Source of the DNA: Rhodococcus sp. OK519
Lineage (GTDB): Bacteria; Actinomycetota; Actinomycetes; Mycobacteriales; Mycobacteriaceae
DNA length: 64,000 nucleotides
Reading direction: 5' to 3'
Assembly: GCF_003051005.1 (NCBI RefSeq)
Contig: NZ_QAOW01000001.1
Location: forward strand, 310,001 to 374,000
The stretch's first letter is position 1; each line of letters begins with the position of its first letter. The notes beneath the pieces are model-generated. The model saw nothing but the letters and a program-made list of their open reading frames with translations, made no database searches and had not been told where the DNA came from. Made by a program: the position numbers and the translations under genes. Positions 42,647 to 51,878 of this stretch are shown here, in pieces.

Positions 42647-44341
42647 ATGGCCTACGTCATCACCCAGGCGTGCTGCAACGATGCGAGTTGTGTCTCGGCC
42701 TGCCCGGTGAACTGCATTCATCCCACTCCCGAGGAAGCGGAGTTCGCGACCACGGAGATGCTCTACATCGAACCCGAGGCGTGCATCGACTGCGGCGCGT
42801 GTGTCGATGCGTGCCCGGTGAACGCGATCTTCCCGGAGGATCAACTGACCGAATCGCTGGAGCGGTACCGCGAGATCAACGCCGACTACTACACGCGGCA
42901 CCCGCTGCAGCCGGACTGGATTCCGTTGACACCCGCGACGCTACCCGTCCGGGATCTCGGCACGCTGCGGGTCGCGATCGTCGGGGCGGGTCCTGCTGCC
43001 TGCTACGCGGCCGAAGAATTGCTCAAGCGTTCGGACGTCGAGGTCGAGATGTTCGAGAAGTTGCCGACGCCGTGGGGCCTCGTCCGCGCGGGTGTCGCAC
43101 CCGACCATCCGGGCACCAAGGCCGTCACCGAGATGTTCGACTGGTCCCTCGACCGCGACGCGTTCCAGTTCCACCTCAACGTCGAGGTCGGCCGGCACGT
43201 CAGCCATGCCGACCTGCTGGCTCACCATCACGCGGTGATCTACGCGGTCGGCGCGTCGAGCGACCGCGCCCTCGGTGTTCCCGGCGAGGACCTGCCTGGC
43301 AGCCACGCCGCTACCGAGTTCGTGGCCTGGTACAACGGTCATCCCGACTACGCGGATCGCGCGTTCGACCTGTCGGGGGAGCGGGCGGTGATCGTCGGCA
43401 ACGGAAATGTGGCGCTCGATGTCGCCCGGATCCTCACGATGAATCCGGACGATCTCGCCAAGACCGACATCGCCGATCACGCCCTCGAGGCTCTGCGGCG
43501 CAGCAACATTCGTGAGGTGGTGCTGCTGGGCCGACGTGGTCCCGCGCAGGCGGCGTACACCAACCCCGAGTTCCTCGCCCTCGGCGACCTGCCCGGCGTC
43601 GATGTCGTCATCGACCCGGCAGAGGTGATACTCGATCCCCGCTCGCAGGCACTGATCGACGGCGACGCCGCGGAGCCCACCATCGCGATGAAGGTGCGCC
43701 TCGCGCAGGAGTTCTCGCAGCGCACCCCGACGCCCGGCAACAAGCGGATCGTGTTTCGGTACCTGACGTCTCCCTCCGCGATCGTGGGCGACGGCCGAGC
43801 CGAGGGGGTGGCCGTTGTAGTGAACGAACTCGTCGAGGACGCCGCAGGAGGCCTGGCGGCGCATCCGACGCAGGTCACCGAGCGGATCGATGCCGCCCTG
43901 GTCCTGCGGTCGATCGGCTACCGGGGGCGTCCGCTGCCGGGTGTCCCGTTCGACGAACGACGTGGCGTGATTCCCAACGATCGTGGGCGCGTCGTCGTGG
44001 GTGCGGGGGAGACCGTCGACGGCGTGTACGTGACCGGGTGGATCAAGCGGGGCCCGAGCGGAGTGATCGGGACCAACAAGACCTGCGCAAAGGAGACGGT
44101 CGCCCGGATCGTGGAGGACTTCGAGGCCCGGCGCCTGGCCGATCCCACCGGTGGACGGAAGGAACTCGGAAAGCTCCTCGCACGTCGACAGCCCGAGCAG
44201 ATCTCGCGGCGTGGCTGGGAAGCGATCGACCAGGCGGAGCGGAGTCGGGGTCTGCCCGGCGGACGGCCGCGGGTGAAGATGACCGACACCGGCGAGATGG
44301 TGGCGGTGGGGCACCGGCGTCGCGGACTGTTCGGCGGTTAG
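42647..44341 (+). CDS. fprB: Ferredoxin-fused ferredoxin-NADP reductase FprB
   Basis: A 564-residue fusion. Residues 1-60 form a 7Fe/8Fe ferredoxin (cysteines at 9, 15, 19, 23 and a CIDCGACVDACP cluster). The rest is an adrenodoxin-reductase-like FAD/NADPH domain with VGAGPAACYAAEELL, EKLPTPWGLVRAGVAPDHPG, GNGNVALDVARIL, and the closing GWIKRGPSGVIGTNK motif. It shuttles electrons between NADPH and iron-sulfur or P450 partners. The ATG at 42647 matches the start of the mycobacterial protein; an in-frame ATG at 42572 would add 25 unrelated residues. Confidence 0.95.
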   Translation: MAYVITQACCNDASCVSACPVNCIHPTPEEAEFATTEMLYIEPEACIDCGACVDACPVNAIFPEDQLTESLERYREINADYYTRHPLQPDWIPLTPATLPVRDLGTLRVAIVGAGPAACYAAEELLKRSDVEVEMFEKLPTPWGLVRAGVAPDHPGTKAVTEMFDWSLDRDAFQFHLNVEVGRHVSHADLLAHHHAVIYAVGASSDRALGVPGEDLPGSHAATEFVAWYNGHPDYADRAFDLSGERAVIVGNGNVALDVARILTMNPDDLAKTDIADHALEALRRSNIREVVLLGRRGPAQAAYTNPEFLALGDLPGVDVVIDPAEVILDPRSQALIDGDAAEPTIAMKVRLAQEFSQRTPTPGNKRIVFRYLTSPSAIVGDGRAEGVAVVVNELVEDAAGGLAAHPTQVTERIDAALVLRSIGYRGRPLPGVPFDERRGVIPNDRGRVVVGAGETVDGVYVTGWIKRGPSGVIGTNKTCAKETVARIVEDFEARRLADPTGGRKELGKLLARRQPEQISRRGWEAIDQAERSRGLPGGRPRVKMTDTGEMVAVGHRRRGLFGG

Positions 44342-44413
44342 CTGCGGGGTAGCGTCACGGGCAGGGCGCAGCGTCCATCAGAGATGCCGGCCCGGGGGAT
44401 TCGGAGGTGGAAA

Positions 44414-45379
44414 GTGCGCGCAGTCGTGATCACGGACCTGGCAGGGCCGTCGGCGATCGTGGTTCAGGACGTGGCCGAGCCGGACGCGTCGGGGCTCGTC
44501 CTCATCGACGTCAAGGCCAGCGGCGTGTGCTTCCCCGATCTGCTGATCAGCTACGGCAAGTATCAGATCCGGCCCGAGCCGCCGTTCGTGCCCGGAACCG
44601 AGGTCGCGGGTGTCGTGCTCAGCGCTCCGGAATCCAGTGGATTCGAGCCCGGACAGCGGGTGCTCGCGGTGTCGAGCCTCGGCGGCTATGCGGAGCGGGT
44701 CGCCGTCCACCCGAATCTGGTGTTGCCGATTCCGGACGAGTTGTCGTTCGAGGAGGCCGCCTCACTGATCATCAACTATCAGACGATGGAGTTCGCGCTG
44801 GCGCGGCGGGCCCGGCTGCAGCCGGGCGAGACCGTCGCGATCCTGGGTGCGGCCGGCGGGGTCGGGACGTCGGCGATCCAACTGGCCAAGGCGCACGGGG
44901 CGAGGGTGATCGCGGTGGTGCGCCGCGACGGGGCCGACGACTTCCTGCGCGAGATCGGCGCCGACGAGGTCGTCCGACTGGACGAGGGCTGGGACGGGCG
45001 AGTGCGTGAGCTCACCGGTGGCCGTGGCGTCGACGTCGTCGTCGATCCGGTCGGCGGCGATGCGTTCGACGACGCGGTGCGATCGCTTGCGCCCGAGGGG
45101 CGCCTGGTCGTCATCGGTTTCGCCGGCGGGGGTATTCCGTCGGTCAAGGTCAATCGCGTCCTGTTCCGCAACATCAGCATCGTGGGTGCGGCGTGGGGCG
45201 AGTTCCTGCGGCACGAGCCGTCGGCCCTCGCCGAAACGCATGCGGCGCTTGTGAAGCACGTCCGCGCGGGGCTGCGTCCGATCGTGAAGGCGCGGTATCC
45301 ACTGGCGTCCGCGGCCGAGGCTCTCGTCGACCTCGAGGCCGGTCGAGTGCTCGGAAAGGCCGTCCTCGTCCAGGACTGA
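44414..45379 (+). CDS. Zinc-free NADPH:quinone oxidoreductase family protein
   Basis: A 321-residue medium-chain reductase of the quinone oxidoreductase branch. The GroES-like N-terminal domain (ASGVCFPDLLISYGKY) lacks the structural zinc cysteines, and the Rossmann domain has GAAGGVGTSAIQLAKAHG. Start GTG 44414 follows GGAGGTGG. It lies 72 bp after fprB in the same direction, so the two may be co-transcribed. Substrates range from quinones to enones. Confidence 0.9.
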   Translation: MRAVVITDLAGPSAIVVQDVAEPDASGLVLIDVKASGVCFPDLLISYGKYQIRPEPPFVPGTEVAGVVLSAPESSGFEPGQRVLAVSSLGGYAERVAVHPNLVLPIPDELSFEEAASLIINYQTMEFALARRARLQPGETVAILGAAGGVGTSAIQLAKAHGARVIAVVRRDGADDFLREIGADEVVRLDEGWDGRVRELTGGRGVDVVVDPVGGDAFDDAVRSLAPEGRLVVIGFAGGGIPSVKVNRVLFRNISIVGAAWGEFLRHEPSALAETHAALVKHVRAGLRPIVKARYPLASAAEALVDLEAGRVLGKAVLVQD

Positions 45380-45499
45380 TTGTGTTTCTGCTCACGTAGG
45401 GCCCGTGTCCAGCGAAAATCTGTTGCCGCTGGTAGGGGCGACGTGGTGTCGTGGATGGGTGCGGATCGGGGACTGCCGCCGGGAAGATTGCGTTTCCGC

Positions 45500-45523
45500 A
45501 ATAGTTGCGACATCGCTACTATT
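45500..45523. promoter_or_regulatory. MarR operator overlapping a leaderless promoter
   Basis: An inverted repeat AATAGTTGCG-ACAT-CGCTACTATT (9 of 10 positions symmetric). The right arm contains the -10 hexamer TACTAT (45517-45522), with TTTCCG 18 bp upstream. The GTG of marR lies 8 bases after the -10, so the mRNA is probably leaderless and the operator blocks it directly. Confidence 0.7.
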
Positions 45524-45530
45524 CGACCCC

Positions 45531-46001
45531 GTGGCAGAAGTGACTCCAGACGAGGTCTACACGGTGCTCGAGGATTTCATCGTGCGCCTCATGGGCATGG
45601 GTGAGTCCGAGTCGATGGACACTCTCGTCGCGATGGACCTGTCGTTCTCGCAGGTTCGCGCGCTCTTCGTGCTGGCGCAGCACGGAGAGCCGATTGCGAT
45701 CCACGAGGTCGCCGAGTGTCTTCGGATGTCGGTGGCGTCGACCGGTCGCAACATCGACCAGTTGGTGTGTCAGGAACTGGTGCTGCGCCGTGAGGACCCG
45801 GGTGATCGTCGGATCAAACGGGTCTCGCTGACGGAGTCCGGGCGAACGCTGGTCTCCCGTCATCTCGAGGACAAGCGTGACGAGCTCCGGGCGTTCGCAG
45901 GCCGGCTGGACCAGTCGGATCGCGAACGGTTGCTCGAGGCCCTTCAACCCATACTCGCGGGCGACGCCCTGCGGGCCCGAAGTCAGGAATTGTGTACATG
46001 A
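45531..46001 (+). CDS. MarR-family transcriptional regulator
   Basis: A 156-residue winged-helix repressor. The DNA-binding region reads IAIHEVAECLRMSVASTGRNIDQL in pieces (about 61-84), with the wing at EDPGDRRIKRVSLTESG. I set the start at GTG 45531: there is no ribosome-binding site, but a -10 box 8 bases upstream makes a leaderless start natural. The open frame continues upstream past the promoter. The stop overlaps the efflux gene start (ATGA), so it most likely controls itself and the pump in response to the pump substrate. Confidence 0.9.
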   Translation: MAEVTPDEVYTVLEDFIVRLMGMGESESMDTLVAMDLSFSQVRALFVLAQHGEPIAIHEVAECLRMSVASTGRNIDQLVCQELVLRREDPGDRRIKRVSLTESGRTLVSRHLEDKRDELRAFAGRLDQSDRERLLEALQPILAGDALRARSQELCT

Positions 46002-47533
46002 CGACGCCCAACACGACGGCCGGACCCCCTTCCGGGGCGCCGAAGTCCGACAAGATCGACGGCGCGGTCCTCAAGATCGCCTCCGTGGTGGTGCTCGGCG
46101 CCATCATGTCCATTCTCGATGTCACCGTGGTCAGCGTCGCGCTGCCGACGTTCGCCAAGGACTTCGAGACCAGCTACGCAGTGGTCGCGTGGACCATGAC
46201 GGCGTACACGCTGGCACTGGCCACGGTCATCCCGGTCACGGGTTGGGCGGCCGACCGGTTCGGCACCAAGCGGCTGTACATGTGGGCGCTGGTGCTGTTC
46301 GTCATCGGCTCGGTGGCCTGCGCCTTCGCGTGGGACATCACGTCGCTCATCGGTTTCCGCGTTCTGCAGGGACTGGGCGGCGGCATGCTGATGCCGCTCG
46401 GTATGACGATCATGACCCGGGCCGCGGGCCCCGAGCGCATCGGCCGCGTCATGGCAGTCCTCGGTATCCCGATGCTGCTCGGTCCGATCGCCGGCCCGAT
46501 CCTCGGTGGCTGGCTGATCGACGCCGCGAGCTGGCACTGGATCTTCCTGATCAACCTGCCCGTCGGCATCGTCGCGCTCGTCGCGGCCGTCAAGCTGTTG
46601 CCGAAGGATGCGCCGAGCCCGTCGCAGACCTTCGACTTCGTCGGCATGCTGCTGCTCTCGCCCGGTCTCGCGCTGTTCCTGTTCGGTGTGTCCTCGATTC
46701 CCGAGACGGGCACCGTCGCGTCGGCGCGGGTTCTGGTCTCCTCCGGCGTCGGCCTGGCACTGATCATCGGCTTCGTGTTCCACGCACTGCGCAAGGATCA
46801 CCCGCTGATCGATCTGTACCTGTTCAAGAACCGCCAGCTGACGTTCGCGGTGCTCACCACCACGCTGTTCATCGTCGCGTTCATGGGTGCGGGTCTGTTG
46901 TTCCCGAGCTACTTCATCCAGGTGCGGGGTGAGAGCACGCTCGCCGCGGGTCTGCTGCTTGCGCCGCAGGGTATCGGCGCCATGGTCACGATGCCGATCG
47001 CGGGCCGTCTGGTCGACAAGCTCGGTCCCGGCAAGATCGTGCTGACGGGTCTTCCGCTGATCGCGCTCGGCATGTTCACCTTCACCCAGCTGTCGGACAC
47101 GACCTCGTACGGGTTGCTGCTCGGTTCGCTGTTCGTGATGGGTCTCGGCATGGGCTGCACCATGATGCCGCTGATGACCGCCGCGATGGTCACCCTCAAG
47201 CACGACATGATCGCGCGCGGTTCGACGCTGATGAACATCGTGCAGCAGACCGCCGGCTCGGTCGGAACCGCGATCATGTCGGTGGTGCTCACCAACCAGC
47301 TGTTGTCGCGGGACCTGAACAACGAGAAGGTCGCGATGGCGCATGTCCCCGAGCTCACGGGGCAGGACCCGTCGCTGGCCGAGAAGGTCCTTTCGGATGC
47401 CGCCGGCGCCTTCGGCAACACCTTCATGGTGGCGTTCGTCCTCGTGCTGCTCACGCTGATTCCGGCGTTCTTCCTGCCGCGTCGTCGTGTCGCCGCGACG
47501 ACCGAGGATGTCCAGCCCGTCATGATGCACTGA
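45998..47533 (+). CDS. DHA2-family MFS efflux transporter, MarR-linked
   Basis: A 511-residue, 14-transmembrane exporter of the EmrB/QacA type. Motif D1 (SILDVTVVSVALPTF), motif A (ADRFGTKRLYM) and motif C (GPIAGPILGGWL) are clear. I choose ATG 45998, which overlaps the marR stop and has CAGGA 9 bases upstream; GTG 45992 is possible. The tight coupling to marR suggests drug- or solvent-inducible export. Followed by a 15-bp hairpin terminator. Confidence 0.93.
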   Translation: MTTPNTTAGPPSGAPKSDKIDGAVLKIASVVVLGAIMSILDVTVVSVALPTFAKDFETSYAVVAWTMTAYTLALATVIPVTGWAADRFGTKRLYMWALVLFVIGSVACAFAWDITSLIGFRVLQGLGGGMLMPLGMTIMTRAAGPERIGRVMAVLGIPMLLGPIAGPILGGWLIDAASWHWIFLINLPVGIVALVAAVKLLPKDAPSPSQTFDFVGMLLLSPGLALFLFGVSSIPETGTVASARVLVSSGVGLALIIGFVFHALRKDHPLIDLYLFKNRQLTFAVLTTTLFIVAFMGAGLLFPSYFIQVRGESTLAAGLLLAPQGIGAMVTMPIAGRLVDKLGPGKIVLTGLPLIALGMFTFTQLSDTTSYGLLLGSLFVMGLGMGCTMMPLMTAAMVTLKHDMIARGSTLMNIVQQTAGSVGTAIMSVVLTNQLLSRDLNNEKVAMAHVPELTGQDPSLAEKVLSDAAGAFGNTFMVAFVLVLLTLIPAFFLPRRRVAATTEDVQPVMMH

Positions 47534-47548
47534 CATCTCGCACTCTGG

Positions 47549-47583
47549 AGAGCCCCCGAGCGACTACCTCGCTCGGGGGCTCT
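47549..47583 (+). terminator. Terminator of the marR/efflux operon
   Basis: A perfect 15-bp stem (47549-47563 with 47569-47583), 5-base loop, followed by TCTGC. Begins 15 bases after the stop. Confidence 0.9.
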
Positions 47584-47683
47584 TCTGCGCGTTGTCCGAG
47601 TTCACGTCGGCGCGCCGCCCGGGACCTGTCGGGGGTCGGTTCTATCGTCACGACAGGAGCCTCGAGTAGGGAAGGGGCGCATC

Positions 47684-48037
47684 ATGGCTGAAGAGCCTGG
47701 CGTCGCAGACAACCCGGACGGTACTTCGCACTGGCATTACTTCGCGGTGGTGGGCACCACCATCGGTGGCGGTCACACGCTTGCCGAGTTCGGCCCACAC
47801 CGGACTGCGCTCGCGGCGCTGCAGACCGCCGTTCTCGCGGTCAATCACACCGCATTCTCACTTTTCGAGCAGGGTGTCAGAGGCAACATGCTCGCCGAGT
47901 CGGCGATGGTGGAGCGCCTGCCGATCACCAACTTCGCGGTCGAGCGGCACCATCCGGTGACGCGCTTGCCCGACGAGCGATGGTCCTTGCACGGCCGTCG
48001 GCGAGTCTGGGGCAGCGCGATCGATCTGACCGCCTGA
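47684..48037 (+). CDS. Hypothetical protein, 117 residues
   Basis: A soluble protein with no signal peptide or membrane segment and no motif I recognise. It has an N-terminal WHYFAVVGTTIGGGHTLAEFG segment and a basic C-terminus. The ATG at 47684 is preceded by GGGAAGGGG. Codon use fits the neighbours. It stands alone between the efflux terminator and the acc2-type operon; no function can be proposed. Confidence 0.65.
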   Translation: MAEEPGVADNPDGTSHWHYFAVVGTTIGGGHTLAEFGPHRTALAALQTAVLAVNHTAFSLFEQGVRGNMLAESAMVERLPITNFAVERHHPVTRLPDERWSLHGRRRVWGSAIDLTA

Positions 48038-48115
48038 ACTGCAGCGACAGCCACTCCAGGGCGCGTCACCGGCCATAAACAATCATTCATGCTTGATTTT
48101 TAACTCTCCCGATGT

Positions 48116-48133
48116 GATGCTGATCTCAGCATC
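48116..48133. promoter_or_regulatory. Operator-like inverted repeat before the acc2 operon
   Basis: Perfect 8-bp arms GATGCTGA (48116-48123) and TCAGCATC (48126-48133) around TC. It lies immediately before the GAGGAGG ribosome-binding site of the first gene, in an unusually AT-rich stretch (48075-48110), a good place for a repressor to act. Confidence 0.5.
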
Positions 48134-48145
48134 CGAGGAGGGTAT

Positions 48146-48946
48146 GTGGCTGACCTGAACAAGATCGTCGACGACCTGTGTGCGGAGGGTGCGGCGCTCG
48201 ATGCGCTCATTGCCGGCCTCCCCGACGACCGGTGGGCACGTCCCACGCCGGCTGCCGGGTGGACCGTCGCGCACCAGATCGGCCACCTCGCGTGGACCGA
48301 CCGGGCGGCGCTCATGGCCGCCACCGACGAGAACGCCTTCGCAGCGCAACTCGCCGAGGCATGGAAGAACCCGTTCGGTTTCGTCGACGAGGGCGCGGCG
48401 GTCGAGGCACAGCGACCGCCCCGGGACCTGCTGGCCGACTGGCGGGACACCCGGGAGAAGCTCGCGGCGGTGCTGCGTGACGTTCCGGGCGGCACCAAAC
48501 TGCCGTGGTACGGGCCGCCGATGAGTGCGGCCTCGATGGCCACCGCGCGACTGATGGAGACGTGGGCGCACGGTCGCGACGTCGCCGAGGCGCTCGACGT
48601 GGCGACGGAGACGACGGCGCGCCTCGAGCACATCGCGCGACTGGGAGTGCGGACCCGGGACTTCGCGTACAGCGTCAACGAGATCGCGCCCCCCGCCGAC
48701 GAGTTCCGGGTGGAACTCGCGGCACCCGACGGCGGAATCTGGGCATGGGGTCCCGCGGACGCGACCCAGCGGGTGACGGGTCCGGCCGAGGACTTCTGCC
48801 TGCTCGTCACGCAGCGCGTGCACCGCCGCGACACCGCGCTGCGGGCGATCGGCATCGACGCCGAACGGTGGCTCGGGATCGCGCAGGCGTTCGCGGGTCC
48901 GCCCGGCGCGGGACGGGATTCGAATCAGACGGAGGCGGCCCGATGA
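48146..48946 (+). CDS. TIGR03084-family DinB/maleylpyruvate isomerase-like protein
   Basis: A 266-residue protein of the TIGR03084 group, related to mycothiol-dependent maleylpyruvate isomerase and DinB-like metal-binding four-helix proteins. The [15 protein letters not shown] segment and a second [20 protein letters not shown] segment supply the predicted metal-binding histidines. GTG start at 48146 has GAGGAGGG upstream. Its stop overlaps the AtuA-like start (ATGA), placing it firmly in the catabolic operon; a thiol-transfer or isomerisation role is only inferred. Confidence 0.82.
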   Translation: MADLNKIVDDLCAEGAALDALIAGLPDDRWARPTPAAGWTVAHQIGHLAWTDRAALMAATDENAFAAQLAEAWKNPFGFVDEGAAVEAQRPPRDLLADWRDTREKLAAVLRDVPGGTKLPWYGPPMSAASMATARLMETWAHGRDVAEALDVATETTARLEHIARLGVRTRDFAYSVNEIAPPADEFRVELAAPDGGIWAWGPADATQRVTGPAEDFCLLVTQRVHRRDTALRAIGIDAERWLGIAQAFAGPPGAGRDSNQTEAAR

Positions 48947-50733
48947 CCCACCTTCCGATCGCCCGCGAGCCGGTGCGCATCGGCAACTGTTCGGGCTTCT
49001 ACGGCGACCGCATTTCGGCGATGCGAGAGATGCTCGAGGGTGGCGACCTCGACTACCTCACCGGCGACTATCTGGCCGAGTTGACGATGCTCATCCTCGG
49101 GCGGGATCGGATGAAGGATCCGTCGCGTGGATACGCCAAGACGTTTCTGCGCCAGGCCGAGGATTGTCTGGGTCTCGCGCTCGATCGTGGCGTGAGGATC
49201 GTGGCCAACGCCGGCGGCCTCAACCCGAGCGGACTCGCCGACGCCCTGCGTGAGGTGAACGACCGGCTGGGGTTGAACGCGACGATCGCGCACGTCGAGG
49301 GCGACGACCTGATCGCGCGGGCCGCCGAACTGGGGCTCGACAGCGAGACCGCACCGCTCACCGCGAACGCCTACCTCGGCGCCTGGGGCATCGTGGAGTG
49401 CCTGAACGCCGGTGCCGACGTCGTCGTCACCGGGCGCGTCACCGACGCATCGGTGATCGTCGGACCCGCCGCCGCGCACTTCGGCTGGGCGCGTGACGAT
49501 TTCGACAAGCTCGCCGGTGCGGTGGTCGCCGGTCACGTGATCGAGTGTGGGACGCAGGCCACCGGCGGCAACTACTCGTGGTTCACCGAGATTCCCGACC
49601 TTTCCCGTCCGGGCTTCCCGATCGCCGAGATCGCGGGCGACGGGTCGTCGGTCATCACGAAGCACGCGGGCACCGGGGGAGCGGTGACCGTGGACACGGT
49701 CACCGCGCAGTTGCTGTACGAGATCACCGGCGGCCGGTACGCCAACCCCGACGTCACCGCGCGGATGGACTCGGTCGTACTGTCCGACGGCGGCCCCGAT
49801 CGCGTCCGCATCTCCGGTGCCACGGGGGAGGCTCCGCCGCCGCAGTACAAGGTGTCGCTCAACGCGCTCGCCGGATTCCGGAACGAGGCGACGTTCGTGC
49901 TCACCGGCCTCGACATCGAAGCCAAGGCGAAACTGGTTCGGCAGCAACTGGAGTCGTGGTTGCAGGCCAAGCCTCAGGAGCTCGAGTGGACGCTCGCTCG
50001 CACCGATCACCCCGACGCCGACACCGAGGAGACTGCGAGTGCGCTGCTTCGGTGCACTGTGCGCGACACGGATCCGAACGTCGTCGGACGGGCGTTCTCG
50101 TCGGTGGCGGTCGAACTCGCACTCGCCAGCTATCCGGGCTTCACGCTCACGGCGCCGCCGTCGCACGGGCAACCGTACGCGGTGTTCACGCCCGCCTTCG
50201 TCGATGCCGGTCAGGTGCCGCACGTCGCGGTGCTGCCCGACGGTGTCCGCGTCGACATCGCGCCGAGCGCACAGACCCGGGCGCTCGAGGACGTTCCGGA
50301 CCCTCCGCTGCCCGATCCGCGGGACTGGGACGACACGGTCACCGTGCCTCTCGGCGCGGTCGCGGCCGCACGTAGCGGCGACAAGGGCGGCAACGCGAAC
50401 GTCGGGGTCTGGGTGCGCACCGACGAGCAGTGGCGCTGGCTCGTGCACGCGCTCACGGTCGACGAGCTCGAGCGGATGCTGCCGGAGGTGAAGGGGCTCA
50501 ACGTCACTCGGCACGTGCTACCGCACCTGCGGGCCGTCAACTTTGTGATCGAGGGCATCCTCGGTCGCGGTGTCGCGTCGCAGGCCCGCTTCGATCCGCA
50601 GGCCAAAGGCCTCGGCGAGTGGCTACGTTCCCGCCATATCGAGATCCCGGTGGCACTCGTACCCAGGCAGCGTCCTCGGGTCGCTCCGCAGGCTCCGCTC
50701 TCGACCGACGAACTTCAGGAAGGGCACGCATGA
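48943..50733 (+). CDS. AtuA-like (DUF1446) acyl-CoA catabolism protein
   Basis: A 596-residue protein of the acyclic-terpene-utilisation AtuA family. The large DUF1446 domain (about 10-450) starts [17 protein letters not shown] and has [14 protein letters not shown] and [13 protein letters not shown] blocks; the C-terminal ferredoxin-fold domain carries [15 protein letters not shown]. In Pseudomonas AtuA is needed for citronellol and geraniol breakdown but its reaction is unknown. Here it overlaps the genes on both sides by 4 bp and heads the same series as M. tuberculosis Rv0976c to Rv0971c. Confidence 0.88.
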   Translation: MTHLPIAREPVRIGNCSGFYGDRISAMREMLEGGDLDYLTGDYLAELTMLILGRDRMKDPSRGYAKTFLRQAEDCLGLALDRGVRIVANAGGLNPSGLADALREVNDRLGLNATIAHVEGDDLIARAAELGLDSETAPLTANAYLGAWGIVECLNAGADVVVTGRVTDASVIVGPAAAHFGWARDDFDKLAGAVVAGHVIECGTQATGGNYSWFTEIPDLSRPGFPIAEIAGDGSSVITKHAGTGGAVTVDTVTAQLLYEITGGRYANPDVTARMDSVVLSDGGPDRVRISGATGEAPPPQYKVSLNALAGFRNEATFVLTGLDIEAKAKLVRQQLESWLQAKPQELEWTLARTDHPDADTEETASALLRCTVRDTDPNVVGRAFSSVAVELALASYPGFTLTAPPSHGQPYAVFTPAFVDAGQVPHVAVLPDGVRVDIAPSAQTRALEDVPDPPLPDPRDWDDTVTVPLGAVAAARSGDKGGNANVGVWVRTDEQWRWLVHALTVDELERMLPEVKGLNVTRHVLPHLRAVNFVIEGILGRGVASQARFDPQAKGLGEWLRSRHIEIPVALVPRQRPRVAPQAPLSTDELQEGHA

Positions 50734-51878
50734 GTGTGTGGGACACCCCCGAACGGCAGCAGCTGCGCAAGACCGTTCGCGGCTTCGTAGAGCAGGAGAT
50801 CCTGCCGTATCTGGGCGATTGGGAGCGTGACGGCGAGATTCCGCGCGAGTTGCACCGTAAAGCCGCGGCGCTGGGACTGCTCGGCGCCGGGTTCCCGGAG
50901 GAGGTCGGCGGCGACGGCGGCGACCTGGTCGACGCGGTCGTTATCTGCGAGGAGATGCACCAGGCGGGTGCGTCCGGCGGGCTGTTCGCGTCGCTGTTCA
51001 CGTGCGGGATCGCGTTGCCGCACCTCGTCGAGGCGGGTGATCCGAGCCAGATCGACCGCTGGGTCCGGCCCACTCTGGCGGGGGAGGCGATCGGCTCGCT
51101 CGCGATCACCGAGCCGGGCGGCGGCTCCGACGTCGGACATCTGCGTACGACCGCGGTGCGCGACGGTGACCACTACATCGTCAACGGTGCCAAGACGTTC
51201 ATCACCTCCGCGGTCCGCGCAGACTTCGTCGTCACCGCGGTGCGCACCGGCGGCCCGGGTGCCGGCGGGGTGTCGCTGCTCGTGATCGAGCAGGGCACGC
51301 CGGGATTCGAGGTGGCTCGCAAGCTCGACAAGATGGGCTGGCGTGCGTCGGACACGGCAGAGTTGTCGTTCGTCGATGCCCGGGTCCCGGTGGAAAATTT
51401 GGTAGGTCGAGAGAATTCAGGCTTCGCGCAGATCGCGCGGGCTTTCCTCACCGAACGGATCGCGCTGGCCGCGCAGGCGTACGCGAGCGCACAGCGCTGC
51501 CTCGACCTGACGCTGCGGTGGTGCCGCGACCGCGAGACGTTCGGGCGCCCGCTGATCTCGCGTCAGGCCGTGCAGAACACGGTCACCGAGATGACGCGGC
51601 GCACCGACGTCGCCCGCGTCTACACCCGCACGCTCGTCGAGCGTTCGCTCACGTCGAGCGAGGACTTCGTCGCCGAGGTGTGCTTCGCGAAGAACACCGC
51701 TGTCGAGGCCGGTGAGTGGGTGGCGAATCAGGCCGTGCAGTTGTTCGGCGGCATGGGCTACATGGCGGAAAGCGAAGTGGAGAGGCAGTACCGGGACATG
51801 CGCATTCTGGGTATCGGGGGCGGGACCACGGAGATCCTGACCTCGTTGGCGGCCAAGCGATTGGGGTATCAGTCGTGA
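50730..51878 (+). CDS. fadE13: Acyl-CoA dehydrogenase FadE13-like
   Basis: A 382-residue FAD-dependent acyl-CoA dehydrogenase. It has the FAD/substrate motif ITEPGGGSDVGHLRT (mid-domain), the FLTERIALAAQA helix and the C-terminal GGMGYMAESEVERQYRD with IGGGTTEIL, where the glutamate aligns with the usual catalytic base region. AGGAAGGG precedes the ATG at 50730, which overlaps the AtuA-like stop. The following accD2 gene overlaps its stop (GTGA), so oxidation and carboxylation enzymes are co-produced. Confidence 0.93.
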   Translation: MSVWDTPERQQLRKTVRGFVEQEILPYLGDWERDGEIPRELHRKAAALGLLGAGFPEEVGGDGGDLVDAVVICEEMHQAGASGGLFASLFTCGIALPHLVEAGDPSQIDRWVRPTLAGEAIGSLAITEPGGGSDVGHLRTTAVRDGDHYIVNGAKTFITSAVRADFVVTAVRTGGPGAGGVSLLVIEQGTPGFEVARKLDKMGWRASDTAELSFVDARVPVENLVGRENSGFAQIARAFLTERIALAAQAYASAQRCLDLTLRWCRDRETFGRPLISRQAVQNTVTEMTRRTDVARVYTRTLVERSLTSSEDFVAEVCFAKNTAVEAGEWVANQAVQLFGGMGYMAESEVERQYRDMRILGIGGGTTEILTSLAAKRLGYQS

